A stretch of 64,000 nucleotides of DNA from Pseudomonas sp. DTU_2021_1001937_2_SI_NGA_ILE_001 (GCF_032463525.1 NZ_CP135971.1:4652501-4716500); one strand, 5' to 3'; positions 45,540 to 54,308 are shown, counted from the stretch's first letter. A program made the numbers and translations. Notes: a model not told the origin generated them from the letters alone.

Positions 45540-47146
45540 ATGAGGACCGCTCCTTGAAACCCTTACTGACCAGTGCATTGACCCTGGCCCTGCTGAGCGC
45601 AGGGCATGCCGTGGCCGCTGACGCCGACAAGACCCTGCGCATCGCCTACGCCGACCCGGTGTCGTCCCTCGATCCGCAACTGAACAACCACGCCGGTGAC
45701 CGCTCCATCGCCCTGCACAATTTCGAATCGATCGTGCAGCGTCGTGACGACGGCCTGCATCCGGGCCTGACCAAAAGCTGGGAAACCAAAGACCCGCTGA
45801 CCTGGGTGCTGCACTTGCGTGACGACGTGAAGTGGCAGGACGGCAAGCCGTTCACCGCCGACGATGTGGTGTTTTCCGTGGAGCGGGCGCGCAACGTGCC
45901 GGGCAGCGTGGCGTCCTATGCCGCCGGCCTGCGCACCGTCGAGAGCATCAGCGCCCAGGATGCGCATACCGTGGTGATCAAGACCAAGGTGCCCAACCCC
46001 TTGCTGGTCGACAACGTCGACACGATCTACCTGGTCAGCCGCCATGTGGGCGCGGGCGCCAGCAGTGAGGATTACAGCAGCGGCAAGGCAGCGGTGGGTA
46101 CCGGTCCGTACAAGCTGGTGTCCTACGCGCAGGGTGACCGCGCGCTGTTCGAGCGCAACGATGGCTACTGGGGACCGAAGCCGGCCTGGGCCAAGGTCGA
46201 CTACCGCTACGTTCCCAACCCAGCCGGGCGCACCGCCGCGCTGCTGGCCGGTGACGTGGACGTGATCGACAAGGTTTCGCCCAGCGACGTGCAGAAACTC
46301 GGCAAGACGCCAGGTGTGAAAGTCTTCGCCTACCCTGGCCTGCGGGCGCTGATCATCCAGCCAAGCTTCCGCGAAGGCCCCAACGAATTCATCCGCGACA
46401 ACGCCGGCAAGCCACTGGCGCAGAACCCGCTGCGTGACGTGCGGGTGCGCGAGGCTCTGTCGCTGGCGATCAACCGCAAGGCCATCGTCGAGCGCATCCT
46501 GCAGAACACCGTCACCGAGGCCAACCAATGGATGCCGGCCAACACCTTTGGCTACAACCCCGACGTCAAGGACATCCCCTTCGACGCCAAGAAGGCCAAG
46601 GCCCTGCTCGCCGAGGCGGGTTATCCGGAAGGGTTCCAGCTGAGCGTCCATGTACCGGGCGACCGCTACCCGCAGGCCCCGGAGGCCATGCAGGCGGTGG
46701 CGCAGTTCTGGGCGCGCATCGGCATCAAGGTCGACCTGCAGGTGGTGCCATGGTCGGTGTACGCCAGCCGTGCCAACAAGAACGAGTTCGCCATCAGCGT
46801 GATTGCCTGGGGCAACGGCACGGGTGAAGCCAGCTACGGCCTGACCAACATCCTCGCCACGGCGGATGCCGGCAAGGGCCTGGGCATGTCCAACTGGGGC
46901 CGCTACAGCAACCCTGAGGTCGACCGCGACCTGGAAAAGGCCACTGCAGAATTCGACAACGCCAAGCGCGAAGCCATCCTGCGTGATTCGGTCAAGCGCG
47001 TCAGTGACGACGTTGGCATCCTGCCGCTGTTCCACTACCAGAACATCTGGGCCGCCCGTACGGGTCTGAAAGTCGTGCCATGGCTCAGCGACCGCACCGC
47101 CGCGCTAATGGTCAGCGAAGAGCCGGCCGGCGGAGCCAAGCCTTGA
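45536..47146 (+). CDS. ABC transporter substrate-binding protein (family 5)
   Basis: A 536-aa periplasmic binding protein of the DppA/OppA class, with signal peptide about residues 1-28 (LLTSALTLALLSAGHAVAA). The SBP family 5 hallmark is GTGPYKLVSYAQGD, and a lobe pattern is VREALSLAINRKAIVERIL. Gene content around it recalls the TIGRFAM set that links this binding protein (KPN_01854 type) with the two CMD proteins downstream; I recall this from memory. ATG overlaps the previous stop; a TTG at 45554 with GAGGA upstream is an alternative start. Confidence 0.9.
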   Translation: MNEDRSLKPLLTSALTLALLSAGHAVAADADKTLRIAYADPVSSLDPQLNNHAGDRSIALHNFESIVQRRDDGLHPGLTKSWETKDPLTWVLHLRDDVKWQDGKPFTADDVVFSVERARNVPGSVASYAAGLRTVESISAQDAHTVVIKTKVPNPLLVDNVDTIYLVSRHVGAGASSEDYSSGKAAVGTGPYKLVSYAQGDRALFERNDGYWGPKPAWAKVDYRYVPNPAGRTAALLAGDVDVIDKVSPSDVQKLGKTPGVKVFAYPGLRALIIQPSFREGPNEFIRDNAGKPLAQNPLRDVRVREALSLAINRKAIVERILQNTVTEANQWMPANTFGYNPDVKDIPFDAKKAKALLAEAGYPEGFQLSVHVPGDRYPQAPEAMQAVAQFWARIGIKVDLQVVPWSVYASRANKNEFAISVIAWGNGTGEASYGLTNILATADAGKGLGMSNWGRYSNPEVDRDLEKATAEFDNAKREAILRDSVKRVSDDVGILPLFHYQNIWAARTGLKVVPWLSDRTAALMVSEEPAGGAKP

Positions 47147-48405
47147 TCGAACTGAGCGTCAGTCCGGCCAGCGGTCTGCTCGACGAGCCACGACACGTCC
47201 GGGTTGTGGGGCTGGCGCCGGGGCAGCGCATCACCCTGACCGCCCGCACCCGGCGCGGCCACGGCGTGGGCTGGATCAGCCGGGCGCAGTTCGTCGCCGA
47301 TGCACAGGGCCGCGTGGACCTGCAGCGTGATGCGCCGGTGGCCGGCGACTACCAGGGTGTCAGCGCCCTGGGCCTGCTGTGGAGTCAGAAGCCCGAGGGC
47401 CAGCCGGCGACGGCTGCCGTGTTCCCGGACGATCTCCTGCAGCCACTGCTGACTCACATCAGCCTGGACGGCAGCGAGATTTCCGCCACCCTGACGCAGT
47501 ACCTGGCCGGCGAGGGCGTGAGCCGTCGCGAGGTGCGTGAAGACGGCCTGGTGGGCACGCTGTTCCTGCCCGCAGGTCCCGGACCGCATCCGGCGGTGAT
47601 GGTGCTCAACGGCTCCGGCGGCGGCATCAACGAACCCCGCGCAGCGCTCTATGCCTCCCGGGGTTATGCCGCCCTGGCGCTCGGCTATTTCAAGGCGCCG
47701 GGCCTGTCGGACTACATTTCCAATACCCCGCTGGAGTACTTCGAGCGGGGCCTGGACTGGCTGCGTCGTGAAGTGCGGCCAGCCCACGACTTCGTGGCCC
47801 TGAGCGGCCAGTCGCGTGGCGGCGAGCTGGTGCTGCTGCTCGCCAGCCTGTTCCCCGAAAAAGTCTCGGCGGTGATCGGTTATGTGCCCAGCGCTCTGGT
47901 CCACGGTGGCCAGGCGGCGGCCGACCCCGCCGTGGGCCGCGACGGCCCGGCCTGGCTGTACCGCGGCCAGCCCCTGGTGCACCTGTGGAACGACAACCGC
48001 ACCGCCAGCTGGCAGGCCCGCGATGCCGGGCAGCGCAATGCGCTGTCGATGCTCAGCGCCCTGGATGACCCCGAGGCCGTGGCGCGTGCGCGCATTGCGG
48101 TGGAGAAGATCCAGGGGCCGGTGCTGTTGCTGTCTGCCGGCGACGATGCTGCCTGGCCGTCCGACCTGTTCTCGCGCATGGTCAGCGAGCGTCTGGCGCA
48201 GTTCGAGCACCCCTGGCCGGTGCAGCACCTGGATTTTCCGCAAGCCGGGCATAGCATCCTGTTGCCTTTCATTCCGTCCACTTACAGCCAGGACGGCACG
48301 CCCGCCGCCAATGCCAAAGCCAACCAAGGCTCCTGGCAGGGCGTGCGTCAATTCCTGCAAGACGCCGTGGCCGCGCGCCAGGCAAGCCTGGAGACCCACC
48401 CATGA
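47143..48405 (+). CDS. BAAT-like acyl-CoA thioester hydrolase/acyltransferase family protein
   Basis: A 420-aa protein with the two-part BAAT layout: an N-terminal beta-sandwich (about 1-125; LSVSPASGLLDEPRHVRVVG) and a C-terminal alpha/beta-hydrolase domain with nucleophile Ser in LSGQSRGGE (about 225) and late His in QAGHS. Family members conjugate acyl groups to amino acids or hydrolyse acyl-CoA. In this operon it may modify or release the imported compound. The start is TTG at 47143, overlapping the previous stop (TTGA). Confidence 0.82.
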   Translation: MIELSVSPASGLLDEPRHVRVVGLAPGQRITLTARTRRGHGVGWISRAQFVADAQGRVDLQRDAPVAGDYQGVSALGLLWSQKPEGQPATAAVFPDDLLQPLLTHISLDGSEISATLTQYLAGEGVSRREVREDGLVGTLFLPAGPGPHPAVMVLNGSGGGINEPRAALYASRGYAALALGYFKAPGLSDYISNTPLEYFERGLDWLRREVRPAHDFVALSGQSRGGELVLLLASLFPEKVSAVIGYVPSALVHGGQAAADPAVGRDGPAWLYRGQPLVHLWNDNRTASWQARDAGQRNALSMLSALDDPEAVARARIAVEKIQGPVLLLSAGDDAAWPSDLFSRMVSERLAQFEHPWPVQHLDFPQAGHSILLPFIPSTYSQDGTPAANAKANQGSWQGVRQFLQDAVAARQASLETHP

Positions 48406-48914
48406 GTTCCCCTGCCAACGATCTGATCGACAGCCTGGTGCTGCAAGCGGACAGCCACCTGCGCGAAGTTCGCCAGGCTCGCAGCAAAGTCACCCTGGCC
48501 ACCCAGGCCAGCCACGAACTGTTGTTCGCCGCCGACCTGCCCGGCAACCTGAGTGTCGAGACCCGCCTGCTGGTGGCCCTGTACGGCAGCCTGTTGAGCC
48601 GCCAGGCACAGCTGGCGGCCCACTATCGCCAGCGTCTGGTCGAGCTGAACACCCGCGCACCGCTGCTCGCCGCCGTGGAGCAGGACGACCTGGCCGCCAT
48701 CGATGATGCACTGTTGCGTCGTGTGCTGGGCTACACCCGTACACTGATCCTGGCGCCGAAGGAAGGCGACCGCGCCGCCCTCGATGCCCTGCGCGAGGCC
48801 GGGCTGAGCCCGTTGGACGCCGTCACCCTGGCGCAACTGATCGCTTTCATTTCCTATCAGGTCCGGCTGACCGCCGGCCTCGCCGCCCTGCAAGCCCTGG
48901 GAGCCGCCCAATGA
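48402..48914 (+). CDS. CMD-domain protein (Avi_7170-like), no redox cysteines
   Basis: A 170-aa helical protein of the carboxymuconolactone-decarboxylase fold, resembling the CMD family I recall as Avi_7170-type (TIGR04029). It lacks the CxxC of AhpD-like peroxidases, so on its own it is probably not a redox enzyme and may pair with the next protein. ATG overlaps the preceding stop (ATGA) and its own end overlaps the next start. Confidence 0.75.
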   Translation: MSSPANDLIDSLVLQADSHLREVRQARSKVTLATQASHELLFAADLPGNLSVETRLLVALYGSLLSRQAQLAAHYRQRLVELNTRAPLLAAVEQDDLAAIDDALLRRVLGYTRTLILAPKEGDRAALDALREAGLSPLDAVTLAQLIAFISYQVRLTAGLAALQALGAAQ

Positions 48915-49504
48915 GCCAGATCATCCGCGACAACGGCTTCACCAACGAAACCCTCGGCTGGGCCTCCTGGCTGCCGATCGTCAACCCGGAACAGGCCAGC
49001 CCGGAACAACTGGACGTGCTCAAGGAAAGCCACCCCAAGGCGATGACCAGCGAGTACTACCTGACCCTGATTCATCAGCCTGAAGTGCTGCGCCAGCGCT
49101 CGCTGGTGTTCAACGCCATCATGTACGCCCCCGGCGGCCTGCCACGCTACGAGCGCGAACTGGCCAGCACCGTGGTGTCGCGGGTAAACCACTGCGTGTA
49201 CTGCGCCTCGGTGCATGCCCAGCGTTTCGAGCAACTGGCCAAGCGTAACGAAGTGGTCGCCGAAATCTTCGCCGACCCGGCCACGGCAGGCGGCAACCCG
49301 CGCGAGCAGGCGATCATCCGCTTCTCCATCGACCTGACCCTCGACCCGGGCGCCATCGGCCCCGAGCACTTGCAGCCGCTGCGTGACGTCGGCCTCAACG
49401 ACGGTGAAATCCTCGACCTGATCCAGGCCGTGGCCATCTTCGCCTGGGCCAACCGCCTGATGCTCAACCTTGGCGACCCGGTCTACTCGCCAGAGTCAGC
49501 CTGA
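48911..49504 (+). CDS. Alkylhydroperoxidase-like CMD-domain protein (Avi_7169-like)
   Basis: A 197-aa protein of the AhpD/CMD fold with the redox motif Cys95-x2-Cys98-x3-His102 (HCVYCASVH), as in AhpD peroxidases. It matches what I recall as the Avi_7169-type peroxidase-related family (TIGR04030), found next to the preceding CMD protein and peptide-type ABC transporters. It might remove peroxide from the flavoprotein reaction or act on the substrate. Last gene of the nine-gene operon; a REP follows. Confidence 0.8.
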   Translation: MSQIIRDNGFTNETLGWASWLPIVNPEQASPEQLDVLKESHPKAMTSEYYLTLIHQPEVLRQRSLVFNAIMYAPGGLPRYERELASTVVSRVNHCVYCASVHAQRFEQLAKRNEVVAEIFADPATAGGNPREQAIIRFSIDLTLDPGAIGPEHLQPLRDVGLNDGEILDLIQAVAIFAWANRLMLNLGDPVYSPESA

Positions 49505-49532
49505 CACCGAGAGCGGTCGCTAGGGTTCTGGC

Positions 49533-49650
49533 CGCAACTGTTCAATTACGTGCCTGCCGGCTTTTGTTGGGGCGAGCTTGCTCGCGAAAAGCTGGCAAGG
49601 CCGCTGCATTGGCTGTGAACGTGACGAAGCCATCGCGAGCAAGCTCCAAC
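49533..49650. repeat. Decayed REP-doublet element (copy G)
   Basis: Inner-type arms GGCGAGCTTGCTCGCGAAAAGC and CATCGCGAGCAAGCTCC, with a recognisable left terminus (GCAACTGTTCAATTA) but no right terminus. Degenerate copy downstream of the operon. Confidence 0.68.
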
Positions 49651-49705
49651 AGGTTCGGGAAAACCTGCCCAACACGCTACCGGCCACAAGATGAGGGGGC
49701 TGGCA

Positions 49706-50101
49706 TCAGGGGGTATTGGGCGGTGGCGGGAAGCACAGCCGGTGCTCGTCGTTGCACTCTTCCTTCTGTTTTCTCTCCAGCTCCCAAGGCGTCTTTGGGT
49801 AGCGCGATTCCTCCGAAGGCAGCGTCGGCATCGGCTGGTTGCTGATCCAGGGGCGTAGGTCCATGTTCGGGTCGCACAGGGCATAACCCTCGGAAAAACC
49901 GGCGGCAAATTCCTGTTGCTGGTCCTGTGGCAGGTCGCGCCCCGCGTGCTCGTCGTACTCGGCCCCGCGCTTGGCCGCGCAACCGGCATGGTAGCCGCGC
50001 TGGTGCACGGTAGGCTCCGGCTCCCACGGCATCCTGACGTTCTGGCAGCCCGCCAAGCCGATACTGGCCAGAACCAGCCATGACAGGTTCATCCACTTCA
50101 T
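49706..50101 (-). CDS. Predicted lipoprotein, hypothetical
   Basis: A 131-aa protein starting MKWMNLSWLVLASIGLAGCQ, a lipoprotein signal peptide with lipobox LAGC. The mature part is hydrophilic with several cysteines (CAAKRG, LCDPN, ECNDEHRLC). No family recognised. The ATG at 50101 is chosen; an upstream in-frame codon at 50149 would disrupt the signal. Probably an inner- or outer-membrane lipoprotein of unknown role. Confidence 0.78.
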   Translation of the reverse strand: MKWMNLSWLVLASIGLAGCQNVRMPWEPEPTVHQRGYHAGCAAKRGAEYDEHAGRDLPQDQQQEFAAGFSEGYALCDPNMDLRPWISNQPMPTLPSEESRYPKTPWELERKQKEECNDEHRLCFPPPPNTP

Positions 50102-50253
50102 CGTGCGTCGTTCCCAGGCTTGTTCAGTGCCGGTCAATCTTCGCTGCATAGACCCATGAGGCGGCTTTTGGTTGCGCGGTGATGTGTGTCGAAGCCTGCT
50201 GAGCCCAGATTTATAAGTAGGATGTTTTCGATTTAATCCCGCGCTATTGAACG

Positions 50254-50321
50254 CTCGAATATCGAGTGATTACGTCCGCCGTGTTTCTGGACTTGATCCA
50301 GAAAGGCAAAGACTTAATCCA
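50254..50321 (+). promoter_or_regulatory. Cluster of inverted and direct repeats upstream of a secreted-protein gene
   Basis: CTCGA-ATA-TCGAG (50254-50266); TTTCTGGA/TCCAGAAA hairpin (50284-50304); and direct repeats GACTTGATCCA and GACTTAATCCA (50290-50300, 50311-50321), 21 bp apart, two helical turns. Located 24-90 bp before the gene. Candidate operator array. Confidence 0.5.
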
Positions 50322-50344
50322 ATAACGAACGAGGCTTTACAGGG

Positions 50345-51199
50345 ATGAAAACCCATTATTTGAAAGGATTGTTGGCGTGCTTATTGACCGCCTACCTGTT
50401 CCCGGCATTCGCACAAACGGCTGCGGTTGAAAATACCGATCAGGCCACGGTGCTGGAGGATCGTGTTCACTTTCTCAGCGGTGAACTGGAGAACCCGCAT
50501 GCCATACATCATTACCGCTTCACGGCACTGCGCGGGCAGGACGTATTATTAACGACGTTGAATTCTGCCACGTACGGACAGCAATGGCGCCTTGAATACC
50601 GAATCGACAGCGGTGAATGGAAGGCAAAAAGCGGCAGCGCACCTCAGAAGTTTCAGGGCTTGGCCGTTGGCGCCACCGTTGAAGTCAAGGTACTGGCGGT
50701 CGACGGCGTTCAGCCACAGGCCATCGGCTACAGCTTGGTATTTGGCTCTTATCCGCACATGCGTTATGACTTTCACCATCAGAAAGGTTTCCTGCCGATT
50801 CCTCACGGACGTACCAAGCCAGAATTTCTTGCCACACAGGCGCTTACCGAGGCGATGCTTGATGTGACCTTCACCGATAACAAGGGACATCCTCTGGAGG
50901 GGGGCGTGGTTGCGTTTACGTTCCTGCCCAATGTTGAACTCAAGGAAACTACGGAGTTTTACCTTTCTGACCGGGACGGAAAGGTGAAAGAGCTCATACG
51001 CTTCAACGCTTGCGAAGGTGGCGTGTATGCCGAGCCGTTCGTTCATGTGAATGGCGGGCGGAACACATGGGCAACTCGGTACAAAGTCGGAGTTTATCAA
51101 GCAGTGAATTTCTTGCCGGGAGCGATTGCTGACAAACCTCATACCTTCTTTTTCGGACACATTTGTAAACGCTGGTTGATCAACTGGTCGAAAAATTGA
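50345..51199 (+). CDS. Secreted hypothetical protein, AT-richer than surroundings
   Basis: A 284-aa protein with signal peptide (about 1-23, cleaved after AFA). Residues about 35-130 resemble a PPC-like beta-sandwich (FLSGELENPHAIHHYRFTAL). A second domain of unknown type follows (about 165-284), with two cysteines (NACEGG, HICKRW). Codon usage is AT-richer than the neighbours, suggesting transfer. Function unknown; a secreted effector or surface protein is possible but unproven. A cluster of repeats lies upstream. Confidence 0.75.
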   Translation: MKTHYLKGLLACLLTAYLFPAFAQTAAVENTDQATVLEDRVHFLSGELENPHAIHHYRFTALRGQDVLLTTLNSATYGQQWRLEYRIDSGEWKAKSGSAPQKFQGLAVGATVEVKVLAVDGVQPQAIGYSLVFGSYPHMRYDFHHQKGFLPIPHGRTKPEFLATQALTEAMLDVTFTDNKGHPLEGGVVAFTFLPNVELKETTEFYLSDRDGKVKELIRFNACEGGVYAEPFVHVNGGRNTWATRYKVGVYQAVNFLPGAIADKPHTFFFGHICKRWLINWSKN

Positions 51200-51250
51200 C
51201 CTTCTGGCAATCGCTCTGCTGATCTGTCTCACCAGAGCGATTGCCTGAGA

Positions 51251-52027
51251 TCAGACCATCACATCGACCAAAGGCTGTTCACGCTTCTCGCCCTTTTCCA
51301 GGACCTGCATCACGAACGCTTCGTACCTCTTTTCCGGCTTGGCCGCGATCAGCTTTCCATAATCGAGCGTGTTTTCGATGTTCCCCAGGTTCAATTCGTA
51401 TTGACCGCCGAAGACCTCATCGTTATGCACCAGGGCGATAGCTATTTCAGCATGGCGGATTACGCTGTCTTTAAAGCCATTGTGAGCGTTGAACAGTTCG
51501 GTCAGGTAGTTCAACTCGCCTTCATTTAACGACTGATTTGGGTCAAGTATTTTTAGCTGTCCGTCAGCGCCCAGGGTATAGCTGAAAGGCTTGTTCGCGA
51601 GGTCTGGTCTGACGATGTTCAGCTCGTTGCGGATTTTGGAGTGGTGGCATTGCTGGATCTCAAGCTCTATCTGAGAAGAGGCTTTCAGCTTCCACAGATA
51701 AAGTTCCTCATCGCTGATCGGACATTCTTCTGCAGAAGAGCGGCATTGGTAAGCAAGACTTACCATGTCCAGCGCAGGCCCCGCCTCTCGGCTGGCCTTC
51801 ACGCGTCCTGGCGTTTCGCTGGCTTCAAGTGTCGGCCCATCGGTGGCTTGCACAGCCGCTTTCGGCATGGGCAGGGTGACGATGCAGGGAAAGGTCGCAG
51901 AGGTGATGTTCATGGTCGATGACTCTTCGGGTGGGCTCGTTACGGCTAACGGCCGTGCCTTGCGAAACTCATCCTGAACATCTCGTAGGGCTTTTCTGAA
52001 GTGTTGATCGGTTGTGGGCAGCGTCAC
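51251..52027 (-). CDS. Hypothetical protein
   Basis: A 258-aa soluble, helical protein with no recognised domain and no signal peptide. The first codon is GTG at 52027 without a ribosome site; an ATG at 51913 (MNITSATFPCIV) is the main alternative and gives 220 aa. Base composition is AT-richer than the window average, like the convergent gene at 50345, so the pair may have arrived together. Confidence 0.65.
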   Translation of the reverse strand: MTLPTTDQHFRKALRDVQDEFRKARPLAVTSPPEESSTMNITSATFPCIVTLPMPKAAVQATDGPTLEASETPGRVKASREAGPALDMVSLAYQCRSSAEECPISDEELYLWKLKASSQIELEIQQCHHSKIRNELNIVRPDLANKPFSYTLGADGQLKILDPNQSLNEGELNYLTELFNAHNGFKDSVIRHAEIAIALVHNDEVFGGQYELNLGNIENTLDYGKLIAAKPEKRYEAFVMQVLEKGEKREQPLVDVMV

Positions 52028-52111
52028 AGTGTGCGGAGCGTTTTTGCCCGGGTGTCGGCATTCAAAGCGCTCGCAGCCTGGCCCCGTCCCGCTCGCCGGG
52101 GCCGGCTTGGT

Positions 52112-52837
52112 TTAACTCAACTGCTCGAACAGGTCCTGGCGTACCGCGCCACGGATCATGGTCAGATGCATTTCCTCCTGTTGCTGCGCCTGCTCGAAGC
52201 GATCGGCGATCATCGGGTGGCCGCCGTGGTTGCACAGCTCGACCAGCAGCGACCAGGCCGCGTTGTCTTCCAGCTCGATGGTGAGAATCGCGCTCAGCGA
52301 CTGTGACAGCGTGGTGCGCGGGTCGGTAAGCACCTGCAGGATACCCATCGCCTTGACCCCGACCAGGTCGGCGCACGGGGTGACGCTGGTGGGGTCGGCG
52401 CCGAGGGTTTCGATGGCGTCGCGCACGATATTCATGTGCTCCAACTCCTGAGCCTGGATTTCCCGCAGGGTGCTGACCAGCGACGGGTCTGCGCCCTGTG
52501 CCGACGTGGCCTTGGCGATCATGGCTTCGTACAGGCGCACGCCGGCGCGCTCGAAGGCCAGCCGCTCGCCCAGCTTGTCCAGCAGCACCTGAGGATTCTT
52601 GCCGAGCATCTTGTCGAAGGTGTTCTTCAGCATGCCCTTGGTCGAGCCAGGCGGTGCCACCGAGCCGAGCGGGTCGGCGTCGAGAATGGCGCGCTGGCGT
52701 GCTTCGGTGTACTGGCCGACATCACCGGGCACATCGGCCGGAAAGTGCCGGGTCGCTTCTTCCTGGGCCTGAACGTCTTCGGGCGACATCTGCGCACCGG
52801 TGCGATTCATGCCTGTGCTGACTTGCGCGTCGCTCAT
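52112..52837 (-). CDS. Ferritin-like domain protein
   Basis: A 241-aa protein whose residues about 85-235 form a ferritin-like four-helix bundle. Iron-ligand-type residues are seen in AFERAGVRLYEAMI, QAQELEHMNIV, TIELEDNAAW and QQEEMHLTMIR. The first ~80 residues are less ordered. Start ATG at 52837 overlaps the stop of the upstream ferritin-like gene (ATGA), so the two are coupled. Possibly iron or peroxide protection. Confidence 0.8.
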   Translation of the reverse strand: MSDAQVSTGMNRTGAQMSPEDVQAQEEATRHFPADVPGDVGQYTEARQRAILDADPLGSVAPPGSTKGMLKNTFDKMLGKNPQVLLDKLGERLAFERAGVRLYEAMIAKATSAQGADPSLVSTLREIQAQELEHMNIVRDAIETLGADPTSVTPCADLVGVKAMGILQVLTDPRTTLSQSLSAILTIELEDNAAWSLLVELCNHGGHPMIADRFEQAQQQEEMHLTMIRGAVRQDLFEQLS

Positions 52838-54009
52838 GGCTGTTCTCCCTTCACATTGAGTTCCGAGCCCGGCCGCCAGGTGTAGCCGGCCGAGACGATG
52901 TTGGCCGGCACGCCGGCACTGTTGAGCCGCGCACGGTACTCCAGCGAGGCCTGGTTCTCCTGGTCTTTCGGCACGTAGTCGATGCCGTGGGCACGCAGGT
53001 CGACTTCCTGGGCCAGGGTCTCGCGCACGAAGTCACGCTGGCTCTTGAAGTCGATCATCGCCGGCAACTGCCCGGCCAGCACTTCGGCGGGGTCGCGACG
53101 TTCGTGCTGCTTGAACAGCTCGCAGGCCAGGTTCAGGTGCCCCAGTTCGTAGTCGACGAAGCGTTCCCACAGGCCCTTGATGCGCGGGTTTTCCTCTTGG
53201 GCGTGGCAACTGGCGTAGGCGTACACCTCCATGGCCTCATGAATCAGCCACTTCTCCAGGAAGCTCTCGCCGGGGTCCTGCAGCGAGCCGTACTGGGTGA
53301 CGTGCTGCTCCTCCACCGAGGCGATTTCCGCGTACAGCGCGCGGGCCACCGGGTCGGCGAACAGCGGGCCGATGTTCATGTAGTAGTCGTGGGTCTGGTA
53401 TTCGGCGGCGGTGATCAGCGCGGCGTGCAGCTTGGTGATCAGAGCGGCACTGTCCTTGCTGTAGTGCTCGCGCAGGTCGTCTTCCGGCGCGCGGTGGTGC
53501 TCGCTGGTCGGGCGGCCCGGCACCAGGTCGGTGTAGCCCTGCAGGATGGTATTGGCGTCCTTGCCCTCCAGGCGGTCGAGCATCGCCGAGTAGCGGTACA
53601 GGTGGTCGAAGTCTTCGAGCAGGCCGAAGCGGTAGGTCTGTGCCTGGTACGGGTCAGGTTCGTTCTGGGCCACGGCGGCAGTCACTTCGATGGCCACCTG
53701 TTCGTAGGCCACGGTGGTTTCCAGGGGCGAATGGTCGGCCGAGAGCAGCCAGTTGATCGCGGTCATCTGGTGGTGCTCGACACGCCGCACCTGGGCCAGT
53801 GGCAGGCGCAGTTCCTTGTTGAGCCGCGCACCGATGTGCTTGAGGCGCAGAGTGTCGGCCTCGACACCGTTCATCAGGATCACCCGCACGCGGGTGAAGG
53901 CATCGTCATCCAGTTTGCTGATCGGCTTGCCGGCCAGCTCCCGCCAGGTGAACGACTGTTTCTCCAGTGGCACACCCTTGTTGTCCAGCAGGTTGTCGAT
54001 TGTGTTCAT
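52834..54009 (-). CDS. Ferritin-like/diiron-type conserved protein
   Basis: A 391-aa, mainly helical protein with repeated Glu/His patterns suggesting a dinuclear metal site: SVEEQHVTQYGSL, HEAMEVYAYASCHAQEE and DYELGHLNLACELF. The ATG at 54009 (MNTIDNLLDNKGV) has GGAG upstream. It precedes and overlaps the second ferritin-like gene. Activity (oxidase, oxygenase or iron storage) cannot be read. Confidence 0.75.
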   Translation of the reverse strand: MNTIDNLLDNKGVPLEKQSFTWRELAGKPISKLDDDAFTRVRVILMNGVEADTLRLKHIGARLNKELRLPLAQVRRVEHHQMTAINWLLSADHSPLETTVAYEQVAIEVTAAVAQNEPDPYQAQTYRFGLLEDFDHLYRYSAMLDRLEGKDANTILQGYTDLVPGRPTSEHHRAPEDDLREHYSKDSAALITKLHAALITAAEYQTHDYYMNIGPLFADPVARALYAEIASVEEQHVTQYGSLQDPGESFLEKWLIHEAMEVYAYASCHAQEENPRIKGLWERFVDYELGHLNLACELFKQHERRDPAEVLAGQLPAMIDFKSQRDFVRETLAQEVDLRAHGIDYVPKDQENQASLEYRARLNSAGVPANIVSAGYTWRPGSELNVKGEQP

Positions 54010-54130
54010 CGGATGGTCTCCGTCATCAGGGATACGGAGTGCTCTCGAACGGCGTGACAACACCCCGTATACGGTCGACTGGAATGACGGCGTGGGTTTC
54101 CGTGGCGGCGACGGATGGCCTGTGGGGGTG

Positions 54131-54294
54131 AACTGAGCAGTATTGGGGTTACGGGCAATACCGCCCGGTGAGGCCGGGTAGGAGCGGCTTCAGCCGCGAA
54201 GCGATCGCATGTTCACAGCAGATGCACTGAATTTCCTGGCGCTTTCGCGGCTAAAGCCGCTCCCACCACATAACGACTAACTGAACGGTATTTG
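54131..54294. repeat. REP-doublet MITE-like element with target duplication and solo end (copy H)
   Basis: The element at 54156-54294 begins CAATACCGCCCGGTGAGGCC and ends CTGAACGGTATTTG, with two inverted GAGCGGCTTCAGCCGCGAA-type arms. Its flanks GGGTTACGGG (54146-54155) and GGGTTACAGG (54295-54304) agree at 9 of 10 bases. Just left of it, a solo right terminus AACTGAGCAGTATTG (54131-54145) abuts the same GGGTTAC, as if an earlier element had used this site. Confidence 0.85.
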
Positions 54295-54308
54295 GGGTTA
54301 CAGGTCGT

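Noticed and set aside
43157..48399. Long minus-strand frames (43157-44764, 45563-47035, 47035-48399) opposite the ABC operon
   Set aside because: All mirror well-supported plus-strand genes with intact Walker and binding-protein motifs.
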